DNA of 64,000 nt, from NCBI RefSeq assembly GCF_000321225.1, contig NW_004450381.1:2488237-2552236 (forward strand), read 5' to 3'. The notes under the pieces are model-generated. The model was not told where the DNA came from. It saw only the letters and a program-made list of their open reading frames with translations, and made no database searches. The stretch comes from Odobenus rosmarus divergens. Its lineage: Eukaryota > Chordata > Mammalia > Carnivora > Odobenidae. The position numbers were made by a program, and so were the translations under genes. Positions 47,272-57,951 of this stretch are shown here, in pieces (position 1 is the stretch's first letter; each line of letters starts with the position of its first letter).

Positions 47272-47711
47272 CCTAACACCATCATATACCAGCCAGCAGT
47301 GGTATTTGCCCTCGTCCTCGGGCTGGGCCCCTGTGAGGGTCAGGGCAGCTTTGCCCCCAAGAAGGGAACCTGAGAACCGGGCAGGGGTCCAGGAGTGTTT
47401 GCTGTTTGTGTTGAAAATCAATGTCCTAGGGGATTGGCCAGGCTTCTGCTGGAACCAGTATGGATAGTGAGCATTGGTGACTGCTCCGGTGCTGGAGGCA
47501 GAGGTGAGAGTGACTGTCCCTCCTGGGGACACAGTCATTGAAGTCTCCTGGGTCACCACGGCCTGAGAATTGGTCCCTGAAATGAAAATAGACCCATGTT
47601 AGGAATGAAGAATAAAGGCAGAGGGATCCCTCCAAAGGCTGGCTTCTGAAATCTCCATGAACCTGGGCAGTGGGTGAGGAGAGGGAGGAGGAGGAGAGGA
47701 GTCCAGGCCAT
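47272..47711 (-). pseudogene. IGLV gene, V7-like, first conserved cysteine lost (open frame, probably non-functional)
   Basis: Leader exon 47711-47663 encodes [16 protein letters not shown], a hydrophobic signal peptide. A 86-base intron follows, with donor G|GTTCAT and acceptor TTTCATTTCAG. The V exon (47576-47272) is open and reads [19 protein letters not shown], framework 2 [10 protein letters not shown], and [20 protein letters not shown], a V7-type pattern. The oddity is codon 23: framework 1 reads TLTSASS, where the 61 kb sister reads SLTCASS. This is a single TGT to TCT change that removes one half of the intradomain disulphide. Framework 3 also has YHC instead of YYC. Promoter octamer and recombination signal are intact, so it could rearrange but would give a poorly folding domain. 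By usual rules it is an ORF or pseudogene. A sequencing error or allelic variant is possible. Confidence 0.92.
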
Positions 47712-47822
47712 GGTTTAGATGTTGGAAGGGCCCCTTGCCCCAGAGCTGAGGCTAGACTCTCTGATGGCTCTTCATCTCCTACTGAGCTTCTGTGGGAACG
47801 GGGTGTATTTGAATGTTGCATT

Positions 47823-47830
47823 ATGCAAAT
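47823..47830 (-). promoter_or_regulatory. IGLV promoter octamer
   Basis: Perfect ATTTGCAT on the minus strand, 112 bases upstream of the leader ATG. The octamer binds OCT-family factors in immunoglobulin V promoters. Confidence 0.88.
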
Positions 47831-47892
47831 CTGAGCCCTCTACCACCCTGTCCACAGCATAGGTCCTCAACCCTGACAGTAGCTACACTGTC

Positions 47893-47945
47893 AGGGCGGG
47901 GTGGTGGAGGGCAGGGGGGTGGGGGGCTGGGGGGCAGGCCAGGGG
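47893..47945 (+). other. G-rich tract with quadruplex potential
   Basis: Many runs of three to six G in about 50 bases (cggggtggtggagggcaggg and following), 60-120 bases upstream of the octamer of the 47 kb V gene. Confidence 0.8.
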
Positions 47946-48119
47946 TGGCCGTGTGCTGTGGATTTAGTCCTTTGTAGGAAACAGCTGCTCTGAGATTTTA
48001 CTCAGGCCAGGGAAAAGCCGTTCAGGGTCCCTTAAGTGGGAACCACTTGAGTTCCTGCCAGTCCTCTGAGAAGATTTACAGTATCCCCTGCTGGCTGCCT
48101 CATGCTAGGGTATGCAGTC

Positions 48120-48711
48120 TCATTCATTTAACAAATAACTATTGATTTACCTTTTTGACATTGCAACTGTATTTGCCAGGCCATTCTACATGCCCTGCTT
48201 GTCTCTTCTTGGCTCATTCCTGTTTGTACTTCTTTATCCAGTTGTTGAGATGCCATCCCAGTGTCAATTGTAGTGTCACATAGTCTTAATTTCTTATCTG
48301 AGTGTTTTGAGTGATTAAAGGAATTGTTTCATGACCAGGTGACTCTACCGAAGTTATGAATTTGAACCTTACATTGAATTAACAGCTGGGTGAGGTCGGG
48401 TTTTAGTAATTTACTTTGGAGAACTTTAAGAAAACCACCAAAGACTGAAGGTTAAAGTTTTTACTGTGAATTTGGGGGAGACTAAGGTCAGCAGAATGAA
48501 TTGTCAAGCAAGTCTATAGGACTAAGCATACTGTCCCACCCTCCCCACTATGGATACCCAGGTTGGGTGAGCTTTCTTGGTTGGCAGTGCTCCCCACATA
48601 GTATCACACATTGGTGCCAGGAGAAGTTAGCATTGTCTATGACTCCACTGGGAGAAGACATCTGGAAGCTTTTGCTTGGAATCCTCCTGGCCCCAGCCCA
48701 TGTTGCCTCTT
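48120..48711. other. No gene seen
   Basis: 5' flank of the 47 kb V gene. No supported feature. Confidence 0.5.
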
Positions 48712-48727
48712 CCTTTGGTTGATTTTA

Positions 48728-48908
48728 AAGATGTTTGTTTGTTTAACAGAGAGAGTGAGCACAAGCAGGGGGAACAGCAGGCAGAGGTAGAGGGAGAAGC
48801 AGGCTTCCCGCTGAGCAGGGAGCCCGGTGTGGGGCTCGATCCCAGGACCCTGGGATCGTGACCCAAGCTGAAGGCAGATGCTTAATGATTGAGCCACCCA
48901 GGTGCCCC
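48728..48908 (-). mobile_element. CAN-SINE, reverse
   Basis: Body and head 'gagccacccaggtgcccc'. Target duplication cctttggttgatttta (48712-48727) and cctttggctgatttta (48909-48924), one mismatch. Confidence 0.95.
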
Positions 48909-49944
48909 CCTTTGGCTGATTTTAATCTGCGTCTCTTTGTTGTAATAAGCCATATCTATGGATGCAACAGGTTTCAGTGAGTTATCTGAATCCATCTAGG
49001 GAATTATCAAAACCGAGGTGGTCTCAGGGACGGTGGAACTTGCAATTAGTGTCAGAATCAAGGGTGTTTTGGGATTCCCTTGGATTTTTCAGGGTCCAGG
49101 CTCACATAAGTTTGTTTTGTGACATCAGTGACATCATTCTGAGTCATAAGGCAAGTCCAAATCTCTTCATTACAAACACTTTGTTGCTAAAAAGTGCTAA
49201 CCATCATGTGAGCTTTCAGTGAGTCATCATCTTTTTGCTGGTGGAGGGTCTTGCCTCAGTGTTGATGGCTGGTGACTGATAAGGGTGGTGGGTGCTAAAG
49301 GTTGGGGTGTGGCAATTTCTTAAAATAATACAATAATGAAGTTTGCCATGTCGATTGACTTTTTTTCATGAACGATTTCTCTGTAGCACACAATGCTGTT
49401 TTAGCATTTTGCCCTCAGTGGAACTTCTTTCACAGTTGGAGTCAATCCTCTCAAAGCCTGCTACTGCTTTATAAATAAGTTTGTGTAATATTCTCAATCC
49501 TTTGTTGTCATCTCAACAAGCCACACGGCATCTTCACCAGGAGTAGTTTCCCTCTCAAGAAACCAATTTCTTTGCTCATCTGTAAGAAGGAACTCATCAA
49601 CCATTCAAGTCTATCACAAGATTGTAGCAATTCAGTCACATATTCATGCTCCACTTGTAATTCTAGTTCTATTGCTATTTCTACCATATCTGCAATTACT
49701 TCCTCCACTGAAGTCTTGAACACTTCATAATCATGTGTGAAGGTGGGAATCTACTTCTTCCAAACTCCTGTTCATGTTGCTCTTTTGACATCTTCCCTTG
49801 AATCATAAATGTTTTCCGTGGCATCTAGAATGATGAATCCTTTCTTAAAGTTGTCCATTTACTTTGCCCAGATCCATCAGAGGAATCACTCTCTATAGCA
49901 GCTAATAGCCTTACAAAACATATTTCTTCAATAATGAGACTTGA

Positions 49945-50127
49945 GGGCGCCTGGGTGGCTCAGTTGGTTAAGCGGCTGCCTTCGGCTCAGGTTATGATCC
50001 TGGAGTCCCGGGATCGAGTCCCATGTCGGGCTCCCTGCTCAGCGGGAAGTCTGCCTCTCCCTCTGACCCTCTTCCCTCTCGTGCTCTCTATCTCTCAAAT
50101 AAATAAATAAAATCTTTTTTTTAAAAA
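49945..50127 (+). mobile_element. Young CAN-SINE, forward, inside the Tigger relic
   Basis: Near-consensus. A perfect 15-bp target duplication (aataatgagacttga) lies at 49930-49944 and 50128-50142. Confidence 0.96.
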
Positions 50128-50633
50128 AATAATGAGACTTGAAAGTCAAAATTACTCCTTGCTCCATGGGCTACAGAATGGATGTTGTGCTAACAGGCAT
50201 GAAACAACATTAATCTCATTATACACCTCCATCAGAGCTCTTGGGCGACCAGGCTGATTGTCATTGAGCAGTAGCAGTAGTATTTTGAAAGGGATCTGTT
50301 TTTCTGCACAGTAGGTCTCAACAGTGGGTTTAAAATATTCAGTAAACTATATTGTAAACAGATATGCTGTCATCCAGGCTTTTGTTGTTCCATTTATAGA
50401 GCACAGGTAGAATAGATTTAGCATAACTCTTAAGGGCCATAGGATTTTTGGAATGGTTAATGAGCATTGGCTCCAATTTAAAGTCACCAGCTGCATTAGC
50501 CCTGATGAGAGAGCCAGCCTGGTCTTTGAAGCTTTGAAGCTTTGGCATTCACTTCACCTCTCTAGCTACAAAAGTACTGGATGGAATCTTCTTCCAATTG
50601 AAGGCTGTTTCATCTACTTTGAAAATCATTGTT

Positions 50634-50832
50634 GGGGTGCCTGGGTGGCTCAGTCATTAAGCGTCTGCCTTTGGCTCAGGTCATGATCCCAGGGTCCTGG
50701 GATTGAGCCCCACATTGGGCTCCCTGCTCTGTGGGAAGCCTGCTTCTCCCTCTTCCACTGCCCCTGCTTGTGTTCCCTCTCTCACTGTGTCTCTCTCTAT
50801 CAAATAAATAAATAAAATATTTTTTTAAAAAA
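50634..50832 (+). mobile_element. CAN-SINE, forward
   Basis: Near-consensus. Target gaaaatcattgtt at 50621-50633 and gaaaattattgtt at 50833-50845. Confidence 0.95.
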
Positions 50833-50886
50833 GAAAATTATTGTTTTCTAAAAATTATTTCATGTTTTATTCATTCATTTATTTAT

Positions 50887-51089
50887 TTATTTAAAGATTT
50901 TATTTATTTGACAGATAGAGACATAGTGAGAGAGGGAACACAAGCAGGGGGACTGGGAGAGGGAGAAACAGGCTTCCCACCAAGCAGGGAGCCCGATGCG
51001 CGACTCAATGTGGGGCTCAATCCCAGGACCCTGGGACCATGACCTGAGCCTAAGGCAGACACTTAATGACTGAGCCAGTCAGGCGCCCT
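50887..51089 (-). mobile_element. CAN-SINE, reverse, at the same target site
   Basis: Reverse element ending 'gagccagtcaggcgcccta'. A third copy of the target, gaaaatcattgtt, lies just beyond it at 51092-51104, so it shares the target with the forward SINE at 50634. Confidence 0.94.
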
Positions 51090-52044
51090 AAGAAAATCAT
51101 TGTTTAGTGTAGCCACCTTCATGAATTATCTTAGCTAGACCTTCTGGATAGCTTGCTGAAACTTCCACATCAACACTTGGTGCTTCACCTTGTGCTTTTA
51201 TATTATAGAGATGGCTTCGTTCCTTATAGCTTATGAACTGACCTCTGCTAGCTTTAAACTTTTATTCTACAGCTTCCTCACCTCTCTTAGCCTTCATAGA
51301 ATAGAAGAGAGTTAGGGCCTTGCTTTGGATTAAGCTTTAGCTTAAGGGAATGTTGTGGCTGGTTCAATCTCACTCTCACTTTCTCCAGATCAGTGATAAG
51401 GCTGTTTTGCTTTCTTATCATTTGTGTATCACTGGAATAGCACTTTTAAGTTCCTTCAAGACTTTTTTTTTCCCCCTCACAACTTCGCTGTTTGGCATAA
51501 GAGACCTAGTTTTCGGTCTCTCTTGGCTTTTGACATGTCTTCCTCATGAAGTTTAATCATTTCTAGTTTTCTCTTTAAAGTGAGAGATGTGCAATTCTTA
51601 ATTTCACTTGAGCATCATGAAGCCATTGTAGGTTTATTAAGTGACCTATTTTTAGTATTGTTCTGAATTAGGAAATGGGGAGGCCCGAGGGGAGTGAGAG
51701 AGATGGAGGAATGGCTAGTTGGTGGAGCAGTCAAAACACATTTTTCAATTAAGTTTGCCATCTTATATGGGCGGGGTTTGTGGTGCACCAGGACAGTTAC
51801 AATAGCAGTATGAGACTCCACTGATCATAGATCACCAGAACAAACATAATAATAATGAACAAGTTTGACATATTCTGAGAATTAGCAAAATGTGACACAG
51901 AGACATGAAGTGAGCAAATGCTAGAAAATGGTGCCAATAAACTTGCTCAATGCAGGGTTGCCACAAAACTTCAGTTTGTAAAAAGGTAATATTTGTGAAG
52001 TGCAGTAAAGCAAAGTGCAGTAAAACAAGATATGCCTGTACCAC

Positions 52045-54653
52045 TATCTTTTATTAGCTGCAGATATGTTTCATAGTCATTCATGACCCTCCCATAAATA
52101 AGCTGAGTGTTTACTATCCACAGGAGCATGGATGGCACATGCCATTCTCTCTATCCATCAAGACTGTCATCTCCACCTCCCCTCAGCTGGAGAGTTGATG
52201 GAGGAGCCATTCTCTGGCCTAAATTTTCTGAGCTATCAGACTTTGTCACAGTCATTTCCTGACTTTGAGATGGCGAGTTTGTCCACAAAGATTATGGGGA
52301 ACTCTCCCAGAGCAACCAGATACGGAGGAGTGAAGGAGGCATGATTGGTCAGAGGCAGAAGGTGATGCAGTTGCAACAAAGTGGACACTCCCATCATGGG
52401 CTCTAGAGTTGACAAGCCCTTTCAGGGTCCTGAAGTGGGATGAGAGGGGTAGAACCTGGTAACTATGCATCATTCAGTCTTTGAATGCAAATTGCACCTA
52501 GAAGAGTTGGTGGGCTTGGATGAACCCATAACCCATAACCCATAACCAAGGGTTAGTCTCATAGCATGATTCAGGGGAGACCTGTTGGCTGGTTACACTA
52601 ATTTGCTGGAGAAGGCATGGTTTAGTCCTAGAGCAGGGCATTATGGCAGGGCACCACTACATCCATTACAGTCCACTTCGTGCCCATGCTCAGATCCCCA
52701 AGCTTCATACAGTGAGTCTTGGGAGCAATTCTTCCTTGCTCTGGTTTAGTCTCTTTTCCAGATGGAAACTTGAAAGAGGTCATTCACTGGGATGAAATGC
52801 AGATCCTGCTGCTGAAGTTGGGCTCAAGAATGTAACCAGTGCTAATTGTCCTCTGTCTCCACCACCCATTTTAGATTTGCCTCAACTGTGATGAGCACCT
52901 GGGCAAGTTGAGGTGCCTTCCCTGGTGAGGTTACCCAGATTCTCATACTTGAGTGTGAACCCAGTCTCCATGTCTTTCTCAGAACTATACTGTTAGATCT
53001 ATCCACCTATCACCCAAATTAGACAAAGAAGGCATATCAATAGATACCATTCATGTCAGCCACAAAATTTTCTCTACTCTATCTTGATGATCAGGCTCAA
53101 CTCTTCCTGCCAATTTGGTGGTTTCTCTCTTTGTCTGTTGTTCTGTTGTCATGAAGGGTGCCAAGTCACCCAATGGAGCTGAAATTAAAGTTTGTTGGAA
53201 CCCTTGCTCTATCTTCTCATGTATGCATTCATGTATAGAAATCTTGACATCCAAACCCATACCTTCAGAGTTGTAGGGAATGAACACACAAATTCCCCAA
53301 ATGGATCACCAGTTGTGATGAATAGAGGGACTTCTTCTATATGTACCCTGTAGTACCAGGAGCCATATGATTTTTTCAATGCAGGACATAGCACCATCAA
53401 TTAATTATGCCTTAGGGTGACTATGCATTCTCAAATATGGCTCCCTAAGCAGAAGGTGTGTCTTGGGTTGGTATCTCTGTTGCAATTTCAACTGACTTGG
53501 TATTTATACCTTCAAGTCTGTCATTGAATGTGGGATTCCTTGGGATCAGCATGTCACTCTCTGCAGATGAGTTTAACCCTTAAATTGCTGACAGCTTGAA
53601 GCTGACCATTGAGCCTTCACAATAGCAGGGGCAAAAAGCATTTCTTTGAAGGGGGATCTGAGTTTACGTATGCTGACATACCTGTGTCTACCAACTGGGG
53701 TGGGTGAGACACAATCATTGTAATACATTAATTGAAGCAAGGAACTAAAGGTCCAACTGATCCTTATTAAAACTCTTGACCAGGGGGCCTGTTTTCTTCA
53801 TGATTTCTACACAGCCCCTGAGAACCTAACCCTGTGTTCTTTTGGGATGCTATAGTGAAAACTGGCTCGTAACTCATGAGATTTCTCCTTGACAGGCTAC
53901 CAGATTTCAGAATTTCCATTCTGTCAGATCAGTTTGTAAAGAGGGCCTGCTTATCTACATCCATTGTGTAAAATTATTTGATATCTCCACTCCATATTAT
54001 TCTCCTGTGCAAAATTTCTTGATAGCTCATTCTTTTATAATTTTAAACATTACCTTGCAAATCTTTTACAAGATGTTTTTAGGGAAAGGAATAAGGATCA
54101 ACCATGGGGGAAGGAAACTTGAGTTAGAGGGAAATGACACTTGCCTTTCTAATGTACAATCCCCAACCTCCCCATCATCCTGCCTAACCATCACAGCCTT
54201 GCAGGAAACACTGCGGAGTTCTTCAGTCTGTGTAGGGAACACACACAGAGGGCAGAGGGGCAAATTCTAGTCTGCTTTTCTTTTCTAAAGTTCTTTTCTG
54301 CCTTCAAGACACAGGGAAGATCAGTTTTGTAAATTGGATTAAGATGCAGGGAAAGAAACTGCATTTCTAGAGTATAAATCATCTTATACTTACGTTAAAA
54401 TTTTGCATTTATTACCATATTTTGGAATTAATCCTATTCTTTTTGGATTGTTTTCATTCTATTTTATTTTAGACTTTCCTGCAAGTCAGTGAGAGGGAAA
54501 TGTGATTATTTCCCTGGTTCCCCTTAAGTGTCACCTTATATATTCTGCTGCTAAGTTTATCATTACACATAGAATATCATAGCTATATAGTATGAAACTT
54601 TTCTCTTGGTAATTAAGTGCTGGCTGACCCGAATCCGGAGTTGGGTATGGTAA
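52045..54653. other. No gene seen
   Basis: Several short minus-strand frames (53051-53287, 53209-53400) have no recognised domain. A 7-bp tandem (acccata, about 3.3 copies) lies at 52523-52547. A transposon or retroviral origin is possible but not supported. Confidence 0.45.
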
Positions 54654-54657
54654 GTGT

Positions 54658-54689
<32 letters not shown>
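54654..54689. repeat. Alternating (GT)(CG)(TG) tract, Z-DNA-prone
   Basis: Thirty-six bases of strict purine-pyrimidine alternation with a seven-unit CG core at 54661-54674. It lies about 250 bases downstream of the 55 kb recombination signal. Confidence 0.95.
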
Positions 54690-54935
54690 TTATTTTGCCA
54701 CTTCTGTTAATAACCAGCCAACTGATGATATATATCTTTGTATTGGCTTTTATGCATGTGTTGTTATCAAAAAATAGTGAATTAAAAACAAAACATTTAG
54801 AAACCTACAACATGGACTTGACTGCTTCCTCTGGGACCATGGAGATCAAACTCCCTGGGCCCACAGTAGATAGGTGCAGCCTCTGTGATCAGAAGATGGG
54901 TGATATTGGGAGCAGAGGGTGAGACTGAGCCTGGT

Positions 54936-54974
54936 GGTTTGTGTCTCACTTCTCCATCTGCCTCTGTCTCTGTG
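54936..54974 (-). other. Recombination signal of the 55 kb IGLV gene
   Basis: Minus strand: heptamer CACAGAG (54974-54968, one mismatch), 23-bp spacer, nonamer ACACAAACC (54944-54936, eight of nine). This is the best nonamer of the four units. Confidence 0.88.
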
Positions 54975-55419
54975 TCATAGTTGCTGTACAGAGCACAGTA
55001 ATATTGGGCCTCATCCTCTGTCTGGGCCCCAGTGATGGTGAGGGCAGCCTTCTGTCTCACCAGGGAGCTGGAGAATCGGGCAGGTACCCCTGGGTTTAGG
55101 TTGCTAGTGCTACTTATCAGACCCTGGGGTACCTGGTAGGGCTTCTGTTGGACCCAGCTCACATGATTACTGGTGGTAACAGCCCTAGTACTGGAACCAC
55201 AGGTGATTGTGACTGTTCCTCTAGGGCTCATGGACAGTGAAGTTTCCTGAGTCACCATGGCCTGGGAAGTGGCTCCTGAAAACAGGGGAGAGACCAAAGG
55301 TCTGGAGGAAGGACAGGGGCATGAGGGTGCAGTGTGGCCTTTCCCACCCCCCAACCCCCAAAGTCCCCCAACCCTGTGCAGTGAGCCAGAAGTGTGAGCG
55401 GGAGAAGAGCCCAGACCAT
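54975..55419 (-). pseudogene. IGLV gene of a second family; open V exon but displaced leader splice donor
   Basis: The leader begins at 55419 ([15 protein letters not shown]) and the V exon (55275-54975) is fully open: [19 protein letters not shown], framework 2 [17 protein letters not shown], then [16 protein letters not shown]. Both cysteines and the tryptophan are present. WVQ..P with GLI..T.N and GVPARF..SL differ from the V7 copies and recall the rodent V-lambda-1 and V8-like group. The oddity is the leader end. With the usual phase the exon should end at 55374 (ACA G), but the next bases are GG rather than GT. The first GT is one base further in (ACAGG|GTTGGG), and using it shifts the frame into the V exon. 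It may thus be unable to join leader to V in frame. Promoter and recombination signal look good, so classification as pseudogene rests on this one site. Confidence 0.82.
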
Positions 55420-55493
55420 GGTGGAGATGCCCCAGTGCTGAGCTTCTCAACACCTTTTAGCAGAGTCAGCCTGCACAGTTCCCATTATAACTA

Positions 55494-55527
55494 CTACCAC
55501 CTGCGGGGGCAGGGCTTTCATGCAAAT
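55494..55527 (-). promoter_or_regulatory. IGLV promoter: octamer and TATA-like box
   Basis: Perfect ATTTGCAT (55527-55520) followed 20 bases downstream by TTATAAT (55500-55494), 75-101 bases before the leader ATG. Confidence 0.85.
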
Positions 55528-55589
55528 GTGCTCCCCTCCCAGGAGTTCTCAGCAACAACAACATGGCCAGGTCACAGCTACTGAGCTGT

Positions 55590-56379
55590 TGCATGTCAGT
55601 GGGACCCTGGGCCTGGAAGACTCACGATCAGCCCTCCTCTTCCATGTCTGCCTCCCAATCCCCCCCGCCCCCCGCCGTATCCTTTGTTGATGGAAAGATG
55701 CACTCCTGCTGGCTTTCCCTTCTTCTCTCCTCTAATTCTCAGATCTGCCCTTTGTATTTCTCTGAGAAGGTGACTTTCAAGGCCTGGGGTTCTCCATACA
55801 GGAACCTGGTGAAGGAATCTGAGGACATGGTGGCTTAAATGCCCCACTGACTTTCTTTCTTCTTCAGGCCAATTCACACAGCAGCCATGTCTGATGAGTG
55901 GGAGAACCAGGATCTTGGGTGCTGCTGATGTCGCAGCTTAGGTCCCCCTTAAACCCAGCTACTCTTGTGTATATCCAGGCACATTAATGTGTCAACTATC
56001 CCATAGAAGTCTCTTCCAGAGCTCAGGAACATTCCAGAAATTACATTTGAATATTTTATAGTTTCCTATTGCTCCAGGTCTATAACAGATGACATGGCAA
56101 TGATCTTATTAGTGCTTGCCAAATATTCTACCTGATTTCTTATTATTCTCTTTTTCTCATGACAGACAGCTGTACTAATGCAAGGTCATATGGCTCCAAT
56201 GGCTGAAGTGTTTGCCTCATACAGAGTATGCAAGACACTCATTTGTCTCTGATTTTTCAAACCTAGTCTCTTTCTTGGTCTGCTGAAAATGTGTCACAGC
56301 AATTTCTCCAATTGTAGAGTATATGCTTCCAGAACCAGAATAAGCCTAGTAAAGTGTTGTGATTCCTTTTTGAGGATGA
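55590..56379. other. No gene seen
   Basis: 5' flank of the 55 kb V gene, with a C-rich run at about 55660-55677. Frames of about 90 codons here have no domain. Confidence 0.5.
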
Positions 56380-57450
56380 AAATTGTGAGATATAATGCTT
56401 TATTTTATATTTAGAAGTATCTAAAAATGTTCTAGACTAGGGAATCCCTAGGGGACTGGTGGACTCACTGGTGTGATGGGCACCTGATTCTTTATAGGGT
56501 GGGTCCCCCATCCTCAGGAACTTTGGTGTCTTACCAAAGACTTTGATATACTTCCACCTCTTGCTCATCTTGTTCAGTTAAATCAATGTCAGCAATATAA
56601 GGCATCATTGTGAAGTTCTGTACAACATGCGGATGGTCCAGTTTTCTTGGAGATATGTTGTCTATGAGGAAAAGTAAAAACAGTTTTTGGGCAACACTTT
56701 AAGTGTACTATTGTCCACTCTATGTGAGTGTGAAGAGCATCTGATACTCCATATGCCAACGGATAAGTATGGAAAAGTGTGCATTCACCAGATTTATGGC
56801 TCTATACCATTTAACTGATTTAGTGTTAATTAATGTACTCTAGAAAATATACCACATCAAGCAGAGCAGCTTCAGTTGGGATACTACTTGTCTGAGTTCA
56901 TAATAGTCCACCTTCATCTGGCAGGATCAATGTGCTTTGATTGTTGTTGTTGGCAGTTTTTGTTTAGAAACCAGATTGATGAATTGAATGCAGGCATGTT
57001 GGGGACTCATACCAATGCATCATTAAGGGTAACCCTAATCTCTGCTATTTTCCCACAATAATAATATTTTGTAAATTTCTATCTTGAAGAAAATGGAACA
57101 AGACATGGTTCCAGAGGCTTTGTTTGGCCTTCTCAAATACCCATAGTCTTACTTCTTGGCCTACTTCACCAGGCCAATAAACAAGTATGGAGATTCTGCT
57201 GATGGTTATGAATATGTCCCCTGGGTGATTCTATGGATCCAACAGATTTGCTGTAAACTGTACCTCTAGTAGATGGGATATGCAGTTATCCCCACTGTAA
57301 TGGAGGGCATGGAGATGCTTTTGGTTCCTGACTAGGAATGTCATTTGAAATGTGTTCAACAATACTCAAAATATCTGTATAGTTTCTCTTCTGCAAGCTA
57401 TGGTCCATTAAATGACCCAGAGATCACTTTGGGGCAGCAGTGTGAGAATC
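56380..57450 (-). mobile_element. Decayed endogenous retrovirus pol (reverse transcriptase) fragment
   Basis: Minus-strand frames, broken by stops and shifts, contain short pieces in the order expected of a retroviral reverse transcriptase: a DYYELRQVV-like piece at about 56.88 kb, WYRAINLVNAHFSI at about 56.8 kb and EQDEQEVEVYQSL at about 56.55 kb. The first catalytic aspartate position reads asparagine. No LTR was identified. It is an inactive fossil, probably of ERV-L-like type, and the family is inferred. Confidence 0.6.
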
Positions 57451-57524
57451 ATTAGCATGTCTGTTGGCCAAGTGGTGAATTCCTCACAGAGTTCCAGCCT
57501 AAATTTCAGTTAAAAGCTTCAAGG

Positions 57525-57730
57525 TGGGCACTTGGGCGATTCAGCTGATTAAACGTTTGCCTTTGGCTCATGTCATGATCCCAGGGTCCTGGGATGGAGC
57601 CCAGCCTTGGGCTCCCAGCTCAGCGGGGAGTCTGCCTCTCCCTCTCCCTCTGCCTGCCACTCCCCCTGCATGTGCTCTCTCTCTTTCTCTCTCTCTCATA
57701 AAAAATTAATAAATAAAATCATTTTAAAAA
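57525..57730 (+). mobile_element. CAN-SINE, forward (first of a tandem pair)
   Basis: Head 'gtgggcacttgggcgattca' and tail 'aataaataaaatcattttaa'. Target aaaagcttcaagg at 57512-57524, repeated in worn form at about 57732. Confidence 0.93.
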
Positions 57731-57739
57731 AAAAAGCTT

Positions 57740-57951
57740 CCAGGCACCTGAGTGGCTCAGTTGATTAAGCATCTGCCTTCGGCTCAGGTCATAATCCTGG
57801 AGTCCCCAGATCAAGTTCTGCGTCAGGTTCCCTGCTCAGTGGGGAGTCTGCTTCTCCCTCTGCCCCTCACCTGGCTTGTGTTTTTTCTCTCTCTCAAATA
57901 TAAGTAAGTAAGTAAATAAATAAATCTAAACAAACAAACAAAAAAAAAACC
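57740..57951 (+). mobile_element. CAN-SINE, forward (second of a tandem pair)
   Basis: Head 'ccaggcacctgagtggctca' and tail with 'taagtaagtaagtaaataaa'. A third worn copy of the target (aaccttcaagg) follows at about 57955-57965. Confidence 0.93.

Larger units (their letters stand above)
45870..47900. repeat. IGLV segmental duplication, unit A (unit B about 58985-61520)
   Basis: The flank of the 47 kb V gene matches that of the 61 kb V gene in order. The blocks are: the 'tcagaga-ttctctt' stretch, a MER5-like repeat, 'tttcccattga-ggtggtaggcatctcc'-type sequence, 'aaattcagaaa-ata', 'ttaaatgcaaccca-tt', 'aggaaatgtgtttagctcag'-type sequence, then the V gene. SINEs and an old repeat differ between the units. 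Confidence 0.8.
49175..52038 (-). mobile_element. Tigger1-like DNA transposon (pogo family), decayed, split by three SINEs
   Basis: Minus-strand conceptual translations give pieces of a Tigger/pogo-type transposase in order. A helix-turn-helix region lies at about 51.3-51.6 kb. [18 protein letters not shown] lies at 50.45-50.5 kb (catalytic-domain region). SVEEVIADMVEIAIELELQV lies at 49.6-49.7 kb (C-terminal region). The right end at 52038 is 'aaaacaagatatgcctg', which matches the typical Tigger terminal inverted repeat. The left end is lost near 49175. Frames are full of stops and shifts, so it is an inactive fossil. SINEs interrupt it at 49945, 50634 and 50887. Confidence 0.88.

Noticed and set aside
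52523..52547. (acccata)n tandem as a CRISPR-like or regulatory array
   Set aside because: Only about 3.3 copies of a 7-bp unit without spacers; a minor tandem repeat. CRISPR arrays are not expected in this genome.
54797..55453. 218-codon minus frame as a single protein
   Set aside because: It runs through the leader in a wrong frame, the intron, the V exon and past the recombination signal. Only the V exon part is real.
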